A DNA stretch of 64,000 nucleotides from Pararhizobium capsulatum DSM 1112 (GCF_030814475.1 NZ_JAUSVF010000001.1:2253001-2317000), one strand, 5' to 3'. Shown: positions 49,202-58,956, counted from the stretch's first letter. Translations and numbers: made by a program. Notes: generated from the letters alone by a model not told the origin.

Positions 49202-49643
49202 TGATGTTGCCATCAGTCTTCAACCCGGCCCGGACCTTAAACCCGGAGATGTCTTCACCATCTCCGTCACAAGCAACCATGATGGCCAGCTCGTGCTTCT
49301 GGATGTCGACGCCAAGGGAATGGCGACGCAGATTTTCCCGAACACGCTGGCAAAGAAGATCACGTCACTGACTGCCGGGCAGCCGCTCACCCTTCCGGAC
49401 CCCTATTACGGCTTCGATTTCGAGGCAGAAGGTGAGGGCGAAAACATGCTCGTCGCTCTCGTTGTCGAAGACGATGTCGATCTGACGCCGGTTGTGCCGA
49501 AGGAGCAGGGGCTTTCGCACAAGATCGATGCGCGCGAGGCGCTGAGCGACATCGTTGCGCGGTTGAGAAAAGTCTGGACAGGTGATGCTGAAAACCGCGG
49601 TACGGCTTGGTACGCGGGCACATTGAAATACCGCATCGATTGA
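49202..49643 (+). pseudogene. Second caspase gene, 3' part (DUF4384-like module)
   Basis: Continues the frame of 45596-46707 exactly (GRGDT-G-DVAISLQPG across the junction). It encodes about 147 residues: a DUF4384-like module (LKPGDVFTISVTSN, LVLLDVDAKGMATQIFPN, then GENMLVALVVED) and a helical end. A reading frame runs into it from inside the element (start 49122) but would lack a signal peptide, so this part is probably not exported as made. Confidence 0.88.
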
Positions 49644-49662
49644 TGCGCCTTCCCGCCTCGCC

Positions 49663-49696
49663 CAAAAAACAGGCCCCGCGGGATGGCGAGGCCTGT
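49663..49696 (-). terminator. Terminator after aapP
   Basis: On the minus strand, stem ACAGGCC / GGCCTGT with a 14-base GC-rich loop region followed by six T. Confidence 0.75.
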
Positions 49697-49723
49697 AAAG
49701 TCGATAAATCTTTCAGATAGAGC

Positions 49724-50500
49724 TTAATGCAGAATCTGGCTAAGGAACAGCCGGGTGCGCTCGTGCTGGGGATTGTCGAAGAATTCGGCGGGCGAGTTCT
49801 GCTCGACGATCTGGCCCTGGTCCATGAAGATCACGCGGTTGGCGACCTGACGGGCAAAGCCCATTTCGTGGGTGACGCAGAGCATGGTCATGCCTTCTTC
49901 GGCAAGCGAGACCATGGTGTCGAGCACTTCCTTGACCATTTCAGGATCGAGCGCCGAGGTCGGCTCATCGAACAGCATGATCTTCGGCTTCATGCACAGC
50001 GAGCGGGCGATCGCCACCCGCTGCTGCTGGCCGCCGGAGAGCTGGCCCGGATACTTGTGTGCCTGTTCGGGAATCTTGACACGCTTCAGGTAGTGCATCG
50101 CCACTTCCTCGGCGTCCTTCTTCGGCATCTTGCGTACCCAGATCGGAGCGAGCGTGCAATTTTCCAGGATCGTCAGGTGAGGAAAGAGGTTGAAGTGCTG
50201 GAACACCATACCGACTTCGCGGCGCACTTCGTCGATCTTCTTCAGGTCGTTGGTAAGCTCGATGCCGTCAACGAGGATCTGACCCTTCTGATGTTCTTCC
50301 AGCCGGTTGATGCAGCGGATCATCGTCGACTTGCCGGAGCCTGACGGACCGGCAATGACGATACGCTCGCCCTTCATGACCTTGAGATTGATATCCCGAA
50401 GAACGTGGAAATCGCCATACCACTTGTTCATGTTGGTGATTTCGACGGCAACATCCGTCGCCGAGACCTGCAGTTTTGGTTTTACGGCTTCGTTTGCCAT
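49724..50500 (-). CDS. aapP: General L-amino acid ABC transporter, ATP-binding protein
   Basis: A 258-residue ATPase of the polar amino-acid class: Walker [11 protein letters not shown]-loop [10 protein letters not shown], signature [14 protein letters not shown], Walker [13 protein letters not shown], and H-loop [10 protein letters not shown]. It powers AapQM import. Last gene of aapJQMP. Confidence 0.97.
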   Translation of the reverse strand: MANEAVKPKLQVSATDVAVEITNMNKWYGDFHVLRDINLKVMKGERIVIAGPSGSGKSTMIRCINRLEEHQKGQILVDGIELTNDLKKIDEVRREVGMVFQHFNLFPHLTILENCTLAPIWVRKMPKKDAEEVAMHYLKRVKIPEQAHKYPGQLSGGQQQRVAIARSLCMKPKIMLFDEPTSALDPEMVKEVLDTMVSLAEEGMTMLCVTHEMGFARQVANRVIFMDQGQIVEQNSPAEFFDNPQHERTRLFLSQILH

Positions 50501-50512
50501 TGTATTCCCCTT

Positions 50513-51664
50513 TTATCGTTTGTGGCCCTTGTCGAGCATACGTTCCATGAAACCGGAATAGCGCGACATGCCGAAGCAGAAAAGCCAGAAAATGAACCCG
50601 GCAAAAACAAGCCCCGTCAGAGGCGTGACCGGAGAAGCCCAGTTTGCGTCCGAAAAGTTGAGACGGACAATACCGAGAAGGTCGAACATCGAGATGATCG
50701 ACACGAGGGACGTGTCCTTGAACATGCCGATGAACGTGTTGACGATACCCGGAATGACCAGCTTCAGCGCCTGCGGCAGGATGATCAGGCGCATCTTCTG
50801 CCAGTAGCTGAGACCAAGAGAATCGGCACCTTCGGACTGTCCTTTCGGGATCGCCTGCAGGCCGCCACGGATCACCTCTGCCATATAAGCGGCCGCGAAG
50901 AGCGACACGCCGATCAAGGCGCGCAAAAACTTGTCGAACGGCGTTCCGGGCGGCATGAACAGCGGCAGCATGACGCTTGCCATGAACAGAACCGTGATCA
51001 GAGGAATACCGCGCACGATCTCGATGAAGACCGTGGACAAAAGCTTGATCACCGGCATTTTCGATCGCCTCCCAAGCGCCAGGATGATCCCAAGCGGTAG
51101 GGAGACGACGATGCCGACGAAGGACAGGATCAGGGTGACCATCAAGCCGCCCCAGAGCGCCGTTTCGACATGCTCAAGGCCAAAGAAGCCACCGACGAGC
51201 AGGAAGAACGATACGAACGGCAGCACGGCAAAGAGCAGGATCGCGTTGAGGTTCTTGTAAGGGGCCTTCGGGATGAGCATCGGGACGAGCAAAGCCACGA
51301 AGAGAATGGCGACCAGCATTGGGCGCCAGCGCTCTGCGACCGGGTAGCGGCCAAAGGCAAACTGGTCGAGTTTGGCGCCGACGAAGGCCCAGCAGGCGCC
51401 GCTCCAGCCTTCTGGCTGTGTACCGCCCTGGGCGACCGTGGCGCACACCCCACGCCCGCCGCCTGTCCAGGCGGCGTCGATGAAGAGCCAGTTGATCACC
51501 GGCGGCAGGAACCAGCCGATGAGAAGCAAGCCGATCAAGGTCAGGATGGTGTCCTTGGGGGTCGCGAAGAGGTTTTTCCGCAGCCAGAAGAATACACCCG
51601 ATTCATTGATAGGAGGTGTGGATGGGCCGATGATTTCGCCTCGGACGAAGCTGTGTTGTGACAT
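50513..51664 (-). CDS. aapM: General L-amino acid ABC transporter, permease AapM
   Basis: A 383-residue inner-membrane permease of the His/Glu/Gln type, with an N-terminal helical extension beyond the common 220-residue core. The core holds the EAA-type loop ([20 protein letters not shown]) and FRGI-like segment ([14 protein letters not shown]). Pairs with AapQ. Spaced 12 bp from aapP and 3 bp from aapQ. Confidence 0.96.
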   Translation of the reverse strand: MSQHSFVRGEIIGPSTPPINESGVFFWLRKNLFATPKDTILTLIGLLLIGWFLPPVINWLFIDAAWTGGGRGVCATVAQGGTQPEGWSGACWAFVGAKLDQFAFGRYPVAERWRPMLVAILFVALLVPMLIPKAPYKNLNAILLFAVLPFVSFFLLVGGFFGLEHVETALWGGLMVTLILSFVGIVVSLPLGIILALGRRSKMPVIKLLSTVFIEIVRGIPLITVLFMASVMLPLFMPPGTPFDKFLRALIGVSLFAAAYMAEVIRGGLQAIPKGQSEGADSLGLSYWQKMRLIILPQALKLVIPGIVNTFIGMFKDTSLVSIISMFDLLGIVRLNFSDANWASPVTPLTGLVFAGFIFWLFCFGMSRYSGFMERMLDKGHKR

Positions 51665-51667
51665 CTC

Positions 51668-52861
51668 TTAGCGCTCCACCAATGCCATTCTGGCGTTGAA
51701 CCAGTTCATGAAGACCGACGTGATCAGGCTCAGCGACAGATAGACAACCAGCCAGATGCTCACGATCTCGACAGACTGACCAGTCTGGTTGAGGATGGTG
51801 CCTCCCACGGCCACCAGGTCGGCGTAACCGATCGCGATGGCGAGCGAGGAGTTCTTCGTCAGGTTCAGATACTGGCTGGTCAGAGGTGGAATGATGATCC
51901 GCATGGCCTGCGGCACGACGACGAGCCGGGTGGCGAGGCCAGAACGGATACCGAGGGCCTCGGCCGCTTCTGTCTGCCCCTTGCTGACGCCGCGGATACC
52001 CGCCCGGACGATTTCAGCGATGAAGGCTGCGGTGTAGAACGAGAGCGCGAGGAACAGCGACAGGAACTCCGGTCCCATGACGCTGCCGCCGGTCAGGTTG
52101 AATTTTCCGGCAACAGGAACGTCGAAGGAAATTGGCATGCCTGTCAACAGATAGACCAGCAGCGGCAGCCCGATGATCAGGCCGAGATTGGCCCAAAGAA
52201 CCGGAAAACGCTGGCCGGTTGCCATCTGCCTGCGGTTCGCCGCGCGCGCTACGAAGATCGCGGCGATAATACCGATGACCAGAGCATAGAATATGAACTG
52301 GGCGCCATCCGCGAATACCGGCTTCGGGAAGGCCAGTCCGCGGTTGTTGATGAACATGCTGAACGGCAGGACCAGAGATTCACGCGGCTGCGGCAGAACC
52401 GCCAGAACGCCGCTGTACCAGAAGAAGATGACGAGCAGGGGCGGAATGTTGCGAAACACTTCCACATAGATCATCGATAGTTTGGCGATCAGCCAGTTAT
52501 GGGAAAGACGGCCGATACCGACAATGAAGCCGATGATGGTCGCTGTGACAATGCCTGTGATCGCCACCAGCAGCGTGTTGAGGAAGCCGACGTAAAGCGC
52601 GCGGCCATAGGTCGAGTCGCTGCTGAACGGAACAAGGGATTGTCCGAGATCAAAGCCTGCACGTCCGTTGAGAAAGCCGTAACCCGAGGCGATGTTTGCG
52701 CGCTTCAGGTTCTCGATGGTGTTGGCGCTCACCCAATAGATAAACAAGATCAGGAGCGCCATGGTCAGGATCTGGTAGGCGATACCCCTGACGTTTGGAT
52801 CGTTCAAAATAGAGCCTGTCGACCGGCTTTTGCCGGACGGATTCATGGCGTCGACTGTCAT
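51668..52861 (-). CDS. aapQ: General L-amino acid ABC transporter, permease AapQ
   Basis: A 397-residue permease with the same build as AapM: long helical insertion, EVFRNIPPLLVIFFWY and EAAEALGIRSGLATRLVVVPQAMR (core EALGIRSG). Together with AapM it forms the channel. A stem-loop separates it from aapJ. Confidence 0.96.
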   Translation of the reverse strand: MTVDAMNPSGKSRSTGSILNDPNVRGIAYQILTMALLILFIYWVSANTIENLKRANIASGYGFLNGRAGFDLGQSLVPFSSDSTYGRALYVGFLNTLLVAITGIVTATIIGFIVGIGRLSHNWLIAKLSMIYVEVFRNIPPLLVIFFWYSGVLAVLPQPRESLVLPFSMFINNRGLAFPKPVFADGAQFIFYALVIGIIAAIFVARAANRRQMATGQRFPVLWANLGLIIGLPLLVYLLTGMPISFDVPVAGKFNLTGGSVMGPEFLSLFLALSFYTAAFIAEIVRAGIRGVSKGQTEAAEALGIRSGLATRLVVVPQAMRIIIPPLTSQYLNLTKNSSLAIAIGYADLVAVGGTILNQTGQSVEIVSIWLVVYLSLSLITSVFMNWFNARMALVER

Positions 52862-52915
52862 TCAGAGCCTCATTTCCCCGAGCCGCCCTTTTGGACGATC
52901 ATTCTTATTGGGAGA

Positions 52916-52939
52916 GAAAAGCGGCCGAAGCCGCTTTTC
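52916..52939 (-). terminator. Stem-loop between aapJ and aapQ
   Basis: Perfect 10-bp stem GAAAAGCGGC / GCCGCTTTTC with a 4-base loop. It lies after the binding-protein gene and can lower readthrough into the permease genes or protect the aapJ message. Confidence 0.6.
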
Positions 52940-52958
52940 AAGTCTTGTCTTGCTGGGA

Positions 52959-53984
52959 TCAGCGAACCGGAGGTGCGTACTGGATGCCGCCCTTGCTCCA
53001 AAGAGCATTGAGGCCGCGCTCGATCTTCAGCGGGCTACCAGCGCCGATGTTGCGGTCGAAGACCTCGCCGTAGTTACCGACGGCAGTGATGATCTTTGCA
53101 GCCCAGTCGTTTTCGAGGCCGAGATCGGTTCCGATCTTGGTGTCGGCTTCAACACCGAGGAAGCGCTGAACATCCGGGTTCGGAGACTTCTTCATCTCTT
53201 CGACGTTGGCCTGGGTAATGCCGAAGTCTTCAGCATTGATCAGGGCGTAGTGAACCCAGCTGACGATATCGAACCACTGGTCGTCGCCCTGGCGAACGGC
53301 CGGGCCGAGCGGTTCCTTGGAGATGATTTCCGGCAGGATGACGTGATCATCCGGAGCCGAAAGGGTGAGACGCAGCGAGTACAGGCCCGACTGGTCGGTG
53401 GTGTAGACGTCGCAACGACCAGCGTCGTAGGCGGCGTTCACTTCTTCGAGCTTTTCGAAGACGACCGGGTTGTACTGCATGTTGTTGGCTTTGAAGTAGT
53501 CGGCGAGGTTAAGCTCGGTCGTGGTGCCGGTCTGTACGCAGACGGCAGCGCCGGACAGTTCAAGGGCCGACTTCACATTCAGGCTCTTGCGAACCATGAA
53601 GCCCTGGCCGTCATAGTAGTTGACGGGGCGGAAGTTGAAGCCGAGTGCGGTGTCGCGGTTGATTGTCCAGGTCGTGTTACGGGCCAGGACATCGACTTCT
53701 CCGGACTGCAGCGCAGGGAAGCGATCCTTGGCGGAGGTCGGCGTGTACTTGACCTTGGTGGCGTCACCGAAGATGGCGGCTGCGATAGCCTTGCAGTAAT
53801 CGACGTCGAAGCCGCTCCAGTTACCGGAAGCATCCGGGGAGGCGAAGCCTGCCAGACCGGTGTTGACGCCGCATTGAACGAAACCCTTGGCTTTAACGTC
53901 GTCCAGCGTCGAAGCGGACGCACCGTGAGTGCCAATCCCCATAACGGCAGCGCCGATAAGCGCCGTCAGGATTTTTTTTCCCAT
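52959..53984 (-). CDS. aapJ: General L-amino acid ABC transporter, substrate-binding protein
   Basis: A 341-residue periplasmic binding protein with a signal peptide (ending THGASA) and the family 3 solute-binding pattern: VKAKGFVQCGVNTGLAGFA, GFDVDYCKAIAAAIFGD, cores LAGFASPD and DVLARNTTWT, VCVQTGTTTELNL. Codons 2-5 contain a run of eight A. First gene of aapJQMP; a minus-strand TTGACC-N19-TGATAT (54112-54082) is a possible promoter. Confidence 0.96.
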   Translation of the reverse strand: MGKKILTALIGAAVMGIGTHGASASTLDDVKAKGFVQCGVNTGLAGFASPDASGNWSGFDVDYCKAIAAAIFGDATKVKYTPTSAKDRFPALQSGEVDVLARNTTWTINRDTALGFNFRPVNYYDGQGFMVRKSLNVKSALELSGAAVCVQTGTTTELNLADYFKANNMQYNPVVFEKLEEVNAAYDAGRCDVYTTDQSGLYSLRLTLSAPDDHVILPEIISKEPLGPAVRQGDDQWFDIVSWVHYALINAEDFGITQANVEEMKKSPNPDVQRFLGVEADTKIGTDLGLENDWAAKIITAVGNYGEVFDRNIGAGSPLKIERGLNALWSKGGIQYAPPVR

Positions 53985-54323
53985 TTTTTATAACCTTTTT
54001 AAGTTGTCGTTCTCCGTCCTGCGCCGTCTGAGCCGAAGAAGACGGCCGCAGCCCCCGCCACCCTCCTGGCGCGAGTACCACATATCACATGCTCAAATGT
54101 CCGCAGGGTCAAGACATCGTGCCGATTTTTTGGGCCGGGCGTGTTCAAACCTGCGTTCCGCTTTCGGAACGGGCAGTTTTCTTCGGATCAGTGCAGTGGA
54201 TGATCAAAAAAGCGACAGGCAGTCGGTCCTGCCTGTAGGGTAAGCGGCCACATGTCGGGGCTTGACCCCGGCAAGCCCGAAGTTGAAAAGTCCTTCAACG
54301 ACATTCCTCAGACGGATTCTCCC
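53985..54323. promoter_or_regulatory. aapJ-metC divergent intergenic region with two hairpins
   Basis: 339 bp without a gene. It contains a possible aapJ promoter on the minus strand (TTGACC at 54112-54107), a hairpin CTGC-GTTCCG-CTTT-CGGAAC-GG-GCAG followed by TTTT on the plus strand (54151-54180), and a hairpin ACAGGCAG/CTGCCTGT (54215-54236) followed by six T when read on the minus strand (54211-54206). The second would be a terminator for a minus-strand transcript starting near or inside metC. No known riboswitch was recognised. Confidence 0.45.
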
Positions 54324-55514
54324 ATGAACGATAAGAAGAGTTTTCTGGCCGACGCCGGAACCAACACGCGGCTCGCTCACATCGGTAACGACCCAGCGGA
54401 TTATCACGGTTTCGTGAACCCTCCGGTGGTTCATGCGTCCACGGTGCTTTTTCCAAATGCCCGGACCATGGAGACACGGAACCAGAAATATACGTACGGC
54501 ACGCGCGGCACGCCGACCACAGATGCCCTTTGCGAAGCGATTGATGACCTCGAAGGTTCGGCCGGCACAATCCTCGTCCCCTCGGGCCTGGCTGCGGTCA
54601 CCGTTCCTTTCCTGGCATTCCTGTCCAGCGGCGATCACGCGTTGATTGTCGATTCAGTCTATTTTCCGACCCGCCATTTCTGCGACACGATGCTGAAACG
54701 TCTGGGCGTTTCGGTCGATTACTACGATCCGATGATCGGGGCGGGCATCGAGGCGCTGATCAAGCCGAGCACAAAGCTGGTGCATACGGAAGCTCCTGGC
54801 TCCAACACTTTTGAAATGCAGGATATCAGCGCAATCAGCGCCGTGGCCCATCGTCATGGCTGCGTCGTGACGATGGACAATACCTGGGCGACGCCTCTCT
54901 ATTTCAGGCCCTTGGATCATGGCGTGGACATCTCCATCCATGCCTCCACGAAGTATCCGTCAGGCCATTCCGACATTCTTCTTGGCACGGTATCGGCGAA
55001 TGCAAAGTACTGGGAGCAGCTGAAGGAAGCCAACATTACGCTCGGCATCTGTGGTGCACCCGATGACAGCTACCAGATCTTGCGCGGCCTGCGCACCATG
55101 GGTGTCCGGCTGGAGCGCCACCAGGAAAGTGCGCTCAACATTGCACGCTGGCTCGATGAGCGCGAGGACGTCGCCCGTGTTCTGCATCCTGCATTGCCGA
55201 GCTTTCCCGGACACGATCTCTGGAAGCGCGATTTCAAGGGCGCAAGCGGCATCTTCTCCTTCGTCCTGAATGTTGATAGCGCCGACCAGTTCAAGACAAA
55301 GGCACATGCCTTCCTTGATGCGTTGCGTCTTTTCGGGCTTGGCTACTCCTGGGGCGGATATGAAAGCCTGGCCTTGCAGGTCGGTCTCTCGGACCGACGC
55401 ATCTGCACGGCGCCCGTCGAAGGTCCAGTGCTGCGGCTGCAGATCGGCCTTGAAGATGTGGCCGATATCCGCAGGGACATCGAGGCAGGCCTTGCAGCTG
55501 CAGCTGCCGTCTGA
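54324..55514 (+). CDS. metC: Cystathionine beta-lyase
   Basis: A 396-residue PLP enzyme of the Cys/Met metabolism family. Seen are NPPVVHASTVLFP, KYTYGTRGTPTTDAL (cores YGTRGTPTT), MDNTWATPLYF and the PLP lysine in HASTKYPSGHSD. It cleaves cystathionine to homocysteine. ATG 54324 gives the usual N-terminus; an in-frame ATG at 54252 would add 24 residues. Its position upstream of and divergent from aapJ matches Rhizobium leguminosarum. Confidence 0.93.
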   Translation: MNDKKSFLADAGTNTRLAHIGNDPADYHGFVNPPVVHASTVLFPNARTMETRNQKYTYGTRGTPTTDALCEAIDDLEGSAGTILVPSGLAAVTVPFLAFLSSGDHALIVDSVYFPTRHFCDTMLKRLGVSVDYYDPMIGAGIEALIKPSTKLVHTEAPGSNTFEMQDISAISAVAHRHGCVVTMDNTWATPLYFRPLDHGVDISIHASTKYPSGHSDILLGTVSANAKYWEQLKEANITLGICGAPDDSYQILRGLRTMGVRLERHQESALNIARWLDEREDVARVLHPALPSFPGHDLWKRDFKGASGIFSFVLNVDSADQFKTKAHAFLDALRLFGLGYSWGGYESLALQVGLSDRRICTAPVEGPVLRLQIGLEDVADIRRDIEAGLAAAAAV

Positions 55515-55520
55515 GCCACT

Positions 55521-56660
55521 TCAGTCCTGAGGCTGATACCCGTAGAGCCAATCGAAATCGGCGGCCAGATTTTCGGGCCGCCGAAGCGAGAGCATGATGT
55601 CGCGCCCGAGGCGAAACGGCCCGGCGGCATGGTAGGCAAAGCGATTGAAAGCGCCGCGCGAGCGAACCCGCGCGATGCGGGGGCGGCGATGCTGGCTGAA
55701 TGCCGCGAGCGCCGCCTGCTGATCCGAAATCTCGGACAGGAAATGCGCGAGTTCAAAGGCATCCTCGATCGCCATCGCAGCGCCCTGTGCTGCAAACGGC
55801 ATCATCGCATGGGCGGCATCGCCGATCAGTATGGTGTGTCCAGAATGGTGCCAGGAACCCTCGGTCACCTCGTGCAAGGGCCACCTCGTGATTTCGGGTG
55901 CGTTGAGAACAAGCCCGCGGAGATCGGGATGCCATCCGGAAAGGGCGTGCGCGAGCTCATCTCGGTCGGTTACATTCGTGGCCCAGTTTTCGTTTTCCGC
56001 AGCACCTTTAGAGATCGCCACGAGATTAAACCGCGAAGCTGTCAGCGGATAGGCGACAAGATGGGCGCCACTCCCCAGAAAAGCAGTGACGCGGCGGGCG
56101 TCGAGGCTGCCCGGGAGATCTGCCTCCCGTAACGTCATGCGCCAGGCAATATTGCCGGAAAATTTAGATATTCCAGCAGTTTCCAATCTTTTTCTTGTCT
56201 TTGACCAGACGCCATCGGCGCCCAAGAGCAGGCGATATCCCTCAGGTGGACGCCCGGCATCGACGGTCTCACCCATTCGAAGTGTGCAGAGGGGTTCGGC
56301 TTTGACGGCATCCAGAAGAACGCGCTGGAGATCGCCGCGGTGGAGAACGGCGTAAGGTGCTCCCCAGCGTTCTCTCGCAAAGCGACCACAGGGAACGGTA
56401 GCGATCGTGCGCAACGACCTGCCGTCAGCAAGGGACACGCTTTCGGGAAGTCGCCACACGGTTTCCAGTGCCGGCAGAAGACCGAGCTTGTCGAGAATGC
56501 GTGTTGCATTGGGGGAGAGCTGAAGTCCCGCCCCGATCTCGCTCAAGGCCTGCGCCTGATCGAATATCGCAACGGTAAAGCCCTTGCGGGCAAGTGACAG
56601 CGCTGCTGTCAGGCCGGCAATGCCGGCCCCCGCGATCATGATGGGACCGGTTTCAGCCAT
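55521..56660 (-). CDS. FAD-dependent monooxygenase (salicylate-hydroxylase-like)
   Basis: A 379-residue group A flavoprotein monooxygenase: GAGIAGLTAAL for FAD at the N-terminus, the DG motif LLLGADGVWSKTR, and the second FAD motif LIGDAAHAMMPFAAQGAAMAIED (core GDAAHAMMPF). Aromatic substrate unknown. Convergent to metC with 6 bp between the stops. Confidence 0.9.
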   Translation of the reverse strand: MAETGPIMIAGAGIAGLTAALSLARKGFTVAIFDQAQALSEIGAGLQLSPNATRILDKLGLLPALETVWRLPESVSLADGRSLRTIATVPCGRFARERWGAPYAVLHRGDLQRVLLDAVKAEPLCTLRMGETVDAGRPPEGYRLLLGADGVWSKTRKRLETAGISKFSGNIAWRMTLREADLPGSLDARRVTAFLGSGAHLVAYPLTASRFNLVAISKGAAENENWATNVTDRDELAHALSGWHPDLRGLVLNAPEITRWPLHEVTEGSWHHSGHTILIGDAAHAMMPFAAQGAAMAIEDAFELAHFLSEISDQQAALAAFSQHRRPRIARVRSRGAFNRFAYHAAGPFRLGRDIMLSLRRPENLAADFDWLYGYQPQD

Positions 56661-56699
56661 GGGGGTGCGACTGTCAGAAGAGGAAGATCGCTATCGCGA

Positions 56700-56945
56700 T
56701 CAGGCTGCCTTGTCTGCAAAGGTGCAGCCGTCAGGAACGGTCTGGTTCGCCTTGAGTTGCGGATTGTAGCGATAAAGCGTCGAGCAGTAGGAGCAGACCT
56801 TTTCGTTGTCGTCGCCCATGTCGATGTAGATATGCGGGTGGTCGTAAGGAACGGATGCTCCGGTGCACATGAATTCCTTGACGCCGATTTCGATCACCCG
56901 GTGACCGCCGTCGTTCTGGAAATGGGGAATACCGTGCCCGGCCAT
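56700..56945 (-). CDS. CHCC-type zinc-finger domain protein
   Basis: An 81-residue protein with the zf-CHCC pattern: a Cys in EFMCTGA, DHPHIYIDMG with His, and VCSYCSTLY (CxxC). Homologues include the mitochondrial complex I subunit NDUFS6 family, so a link to complex I assembly or stability is possible. ATG 56945 follows GGAG; 39 bp upstream of the monooxygenase gene on the same strand. Confidence 0.88.
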   Translation of the reverse strand: MAGHGIPHFQNDGGHRVIEIGVKEFMCTGASVPYDHPHIYIDMGDDNEKVCSYCSTLYRYNPQLKANQTVPDGCTFADKAA

Positions 56946-57122
56946 GAGATGCTCCACTTGCAAGTTTTAAAGTTCGTCTGTTGGCGCGCACCATAGAAAG
57001 CTTTGACGCAAAAGTGTAGCGGCAAAGATGTCGCTGCCCGCCGTTTTTTCGGGATCAGGGGTTTTCTCCCGGCGGCAGAGGGCATAGGTTCCGGCCGAAT
57101 TCAGACCTGCCGGATATCTCCC

Positions 57123-57908
57123 ATGGATCTCAACCCGCCACCATTTTCGCCGTTCAGCCATGACGGATTGTCGATTGCCTATTTCGACGAAGGCGACCCG
57201 TCGGGCGAACCTGTGCTCCTCATCCACGGTTTTGCCTCGAGTGCCAACGTCAACTGGGTTTTTCCCGGATGGCTGAAGACGCTCGGCGACGCCGGCTATC
57301 GTGTTATTGCGTTCGATCATCGCGGCCATGGCGCCAGCAGCAAGCCGCATGATCCCGCGCTTTATCATCCGCAGTCCATGGCGGCGGATGCCGTGGCGCT
57401 GCTCGATCACCTTGGCATCGCGACGGCTAATGTCATGGGTTATTCGATGGGCGCGCGTGTTACCGCCTTCATGGCACTTGCCCATCCCCATCGGGTTCGC
57501 ACGGTGATTTTCGGCGGGCTTGGCATCGGCATGGTCACGGGCGTTGGCGACTGGGATCCAATTGCGGGTGCCCTGCTTGCGCCGTCGCTGGATGATGTAA
57601 CTCACGAGCGGGGACGAATGTTCAGGGCTTTTGCCGAGCAGACGAAGAGCGACCGCCTGGCACTGGCTGCCTGTATCTCCACCTCACGCGACCTGCTGAC
57701 GGCCGAGGATATGGGACGTATCGATATTCCCGCGCTCATAGGTGTGGGCACGAAAGATGACATCGCCGGTTCCGCCCAGGAGCTTGCCGACATCATGCCC
57801 CATGCGACGGCGATCGATATCCCCGGACGTGACCACATGCTGGCCGTCGGCGACCGGGTTTTCAAGAAAGCCGTATTGGAATTCTTGACCACATTCGGCC
57901 ACGGCTGA
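57123..57908 (+). CDS. Alpha/beta hydrolase
   Basis: A 261-residue alpha/beta hydrolase: oxyanion motif LLIHGFASS, FDHRGHGASSKP, nucleophile elbow GYSMGA, and the C-terminal GRDHMLAVGD with the catalytic His. Substrate unknown. ATG 57123 gives the normal family start; the frame upstream to 57003 lacks family sequence. Confidence 0.9.
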   Translation: MDLNPPPFSPFSHDGLSIAYFDEGDPSGEPVLLIHGFASSANVNWVFPGWLKTLGDAGYRVIAFDHRGHGASSKPHDPALYHPQSMAADAVALLDHLGIATANVMGYSMGARVTAFMALAHPHRVRTVIFGGLGIGMVTGVGDWDPIAGALLAPSLDDVTHERGRMFRAFAEQTKSDRLALAACISTSRDLLTAEDMGRIDIPALIGVGTKDDIAGSAQELADIMPHATAIDIPGRDHMLAVGDRVFKKAVLEFLTTFGHG

Positions 57909-57989
57909 CGAAGCGGGCAGCCGCCCATTTCTATTGGCGGAAATTTGCCTTATATCTGAGACGACGACGGACTACGAAGGAGAGCGACG

Positions 57990-58817
57990 ATGGTCGCCAG
58001 GACAGATATTCGCCCGACCGAAACCGTGAAGGTCATGGATCCCATTTGGGACAGCCTTCAGGAAGAGGCGCGCGTTGCCGCGATGCAGGATCCGCTGCTG
58101 GCGGCATTTCTCTATTCGACCGTGATCAACCAGCGTTCGCTGGAAGATGCCGTGATCTATCGGATCTGCGAACGCCTCGACCATCCGGATCTGCAGGCCA
58201 ACCTGTTGCGCCAGACCTTCGCGGAGATGCTTGAGGAGTGGCCCGAATGGGGCTCGATCCTGCGCGTCGACATTCAGGCGGTCTATGATCGCGATCCCGC
58301 CTGCACGCGGTTCATCGAAGCCGTTCTGTATTTCAAGGGCTTCCATGCCCTGCAGACACATCGGCTCGCCCACTGGCTGCTTGAGCGTGGCCGGCGTGAT
58401 TTTGCCCTTTACCTGCAAAGCCGTTCGTCTTCCGTATTCCAGACGGATATCAATCCGGCAGCCCGCATTGGCAAGGGCATCTTCCTCGACCACGCGACAG
58501 GCCTCGTCGTCGGCGAGACTGCCGTTATCGGAGACAACGTCTCGATCCTCCACGGCGTCACGCTCGGTGGCACTGGCAAGGAAGGCAGCGATCGCCACCC
58601 CAAGATCGGCAACGGTGTGCTGATCGGCGCTGGTGCGAAGATTCTCGGAAACATTCATATCGGCCACTGCTCGCGTGTTGCGGCCGGTTCCGTCGTGTTG
58701 AAGGCAGTGCCTCCGAAGACCACTGTTGCAGGGGTTCCTGCCCGTGTGGTGGGCGAGGCGGGATGTTCCGAACCTTCGCGTTCCATGGATCAGATTCTGG
58801 CCGCCTACGAGATCTGA
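57990..58817 (+). CDS. cysE: Serine O-acetyltransferase
   Basis: A 275-residue CysE. The N-terminal helical domain (DPIWDSLQEEARVAAMQDPLLAAFL; core EARVAAMQDP) precedes the left-handed beta-helix of hexapeptide repeats (IGDNVSILHGVTLGGTGK, IGNGVLIGAGAKILGNIHIG in short cores), with ATGLVVGETAVIG. It makes O-acetylserine for cysteine synthesis. GGAGAG precedes the ATG. Confidence 0.96.
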   Translation: MVARTDIRPTETVKVMDPIWDSLQEEARVAAMQDPLLAAFLYSTVINQRSLEDAVIYRICERLDHPDLQANLLRQTFAEMLEEWPEWGSILRVDIQAVYDRDPACTRFIEAVLYFKGFHALQTHRLAHWLLERGRRDFALYLQSRSSSVFQTDINPAARIGKGIFLDHATGLVVGETAVIGDNVSILHGVTLGGTGKEGSDRHPKIGNGVLIGAGAKILGNIHIGHCSRVAAGSVVLKAVPPKTTVAGVPARVVGEAGCSEPSRSMDQILAAYEI

Positions 58818-58956
58818 TCTGTCTCGCGTACATTGCGCTTCTGGACGACCGCTTGATCCGGCGGGAATTGACAGGTAGCGGCGCCTTTATGGGTTTACAC
58901 CGCTTTGGCCAGTGTGCGAGAAACGGCGCAAATCAAAACCGCCATGGAGAAAAGAC

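Noticed and set aside
49122..49643. 173-codon frame starting inside the IS66 element as a separate gene
   Set aside because: Its first 27 codons are element sequence in another frame than tnpC; the rest continues the interrupted caspase exactly.
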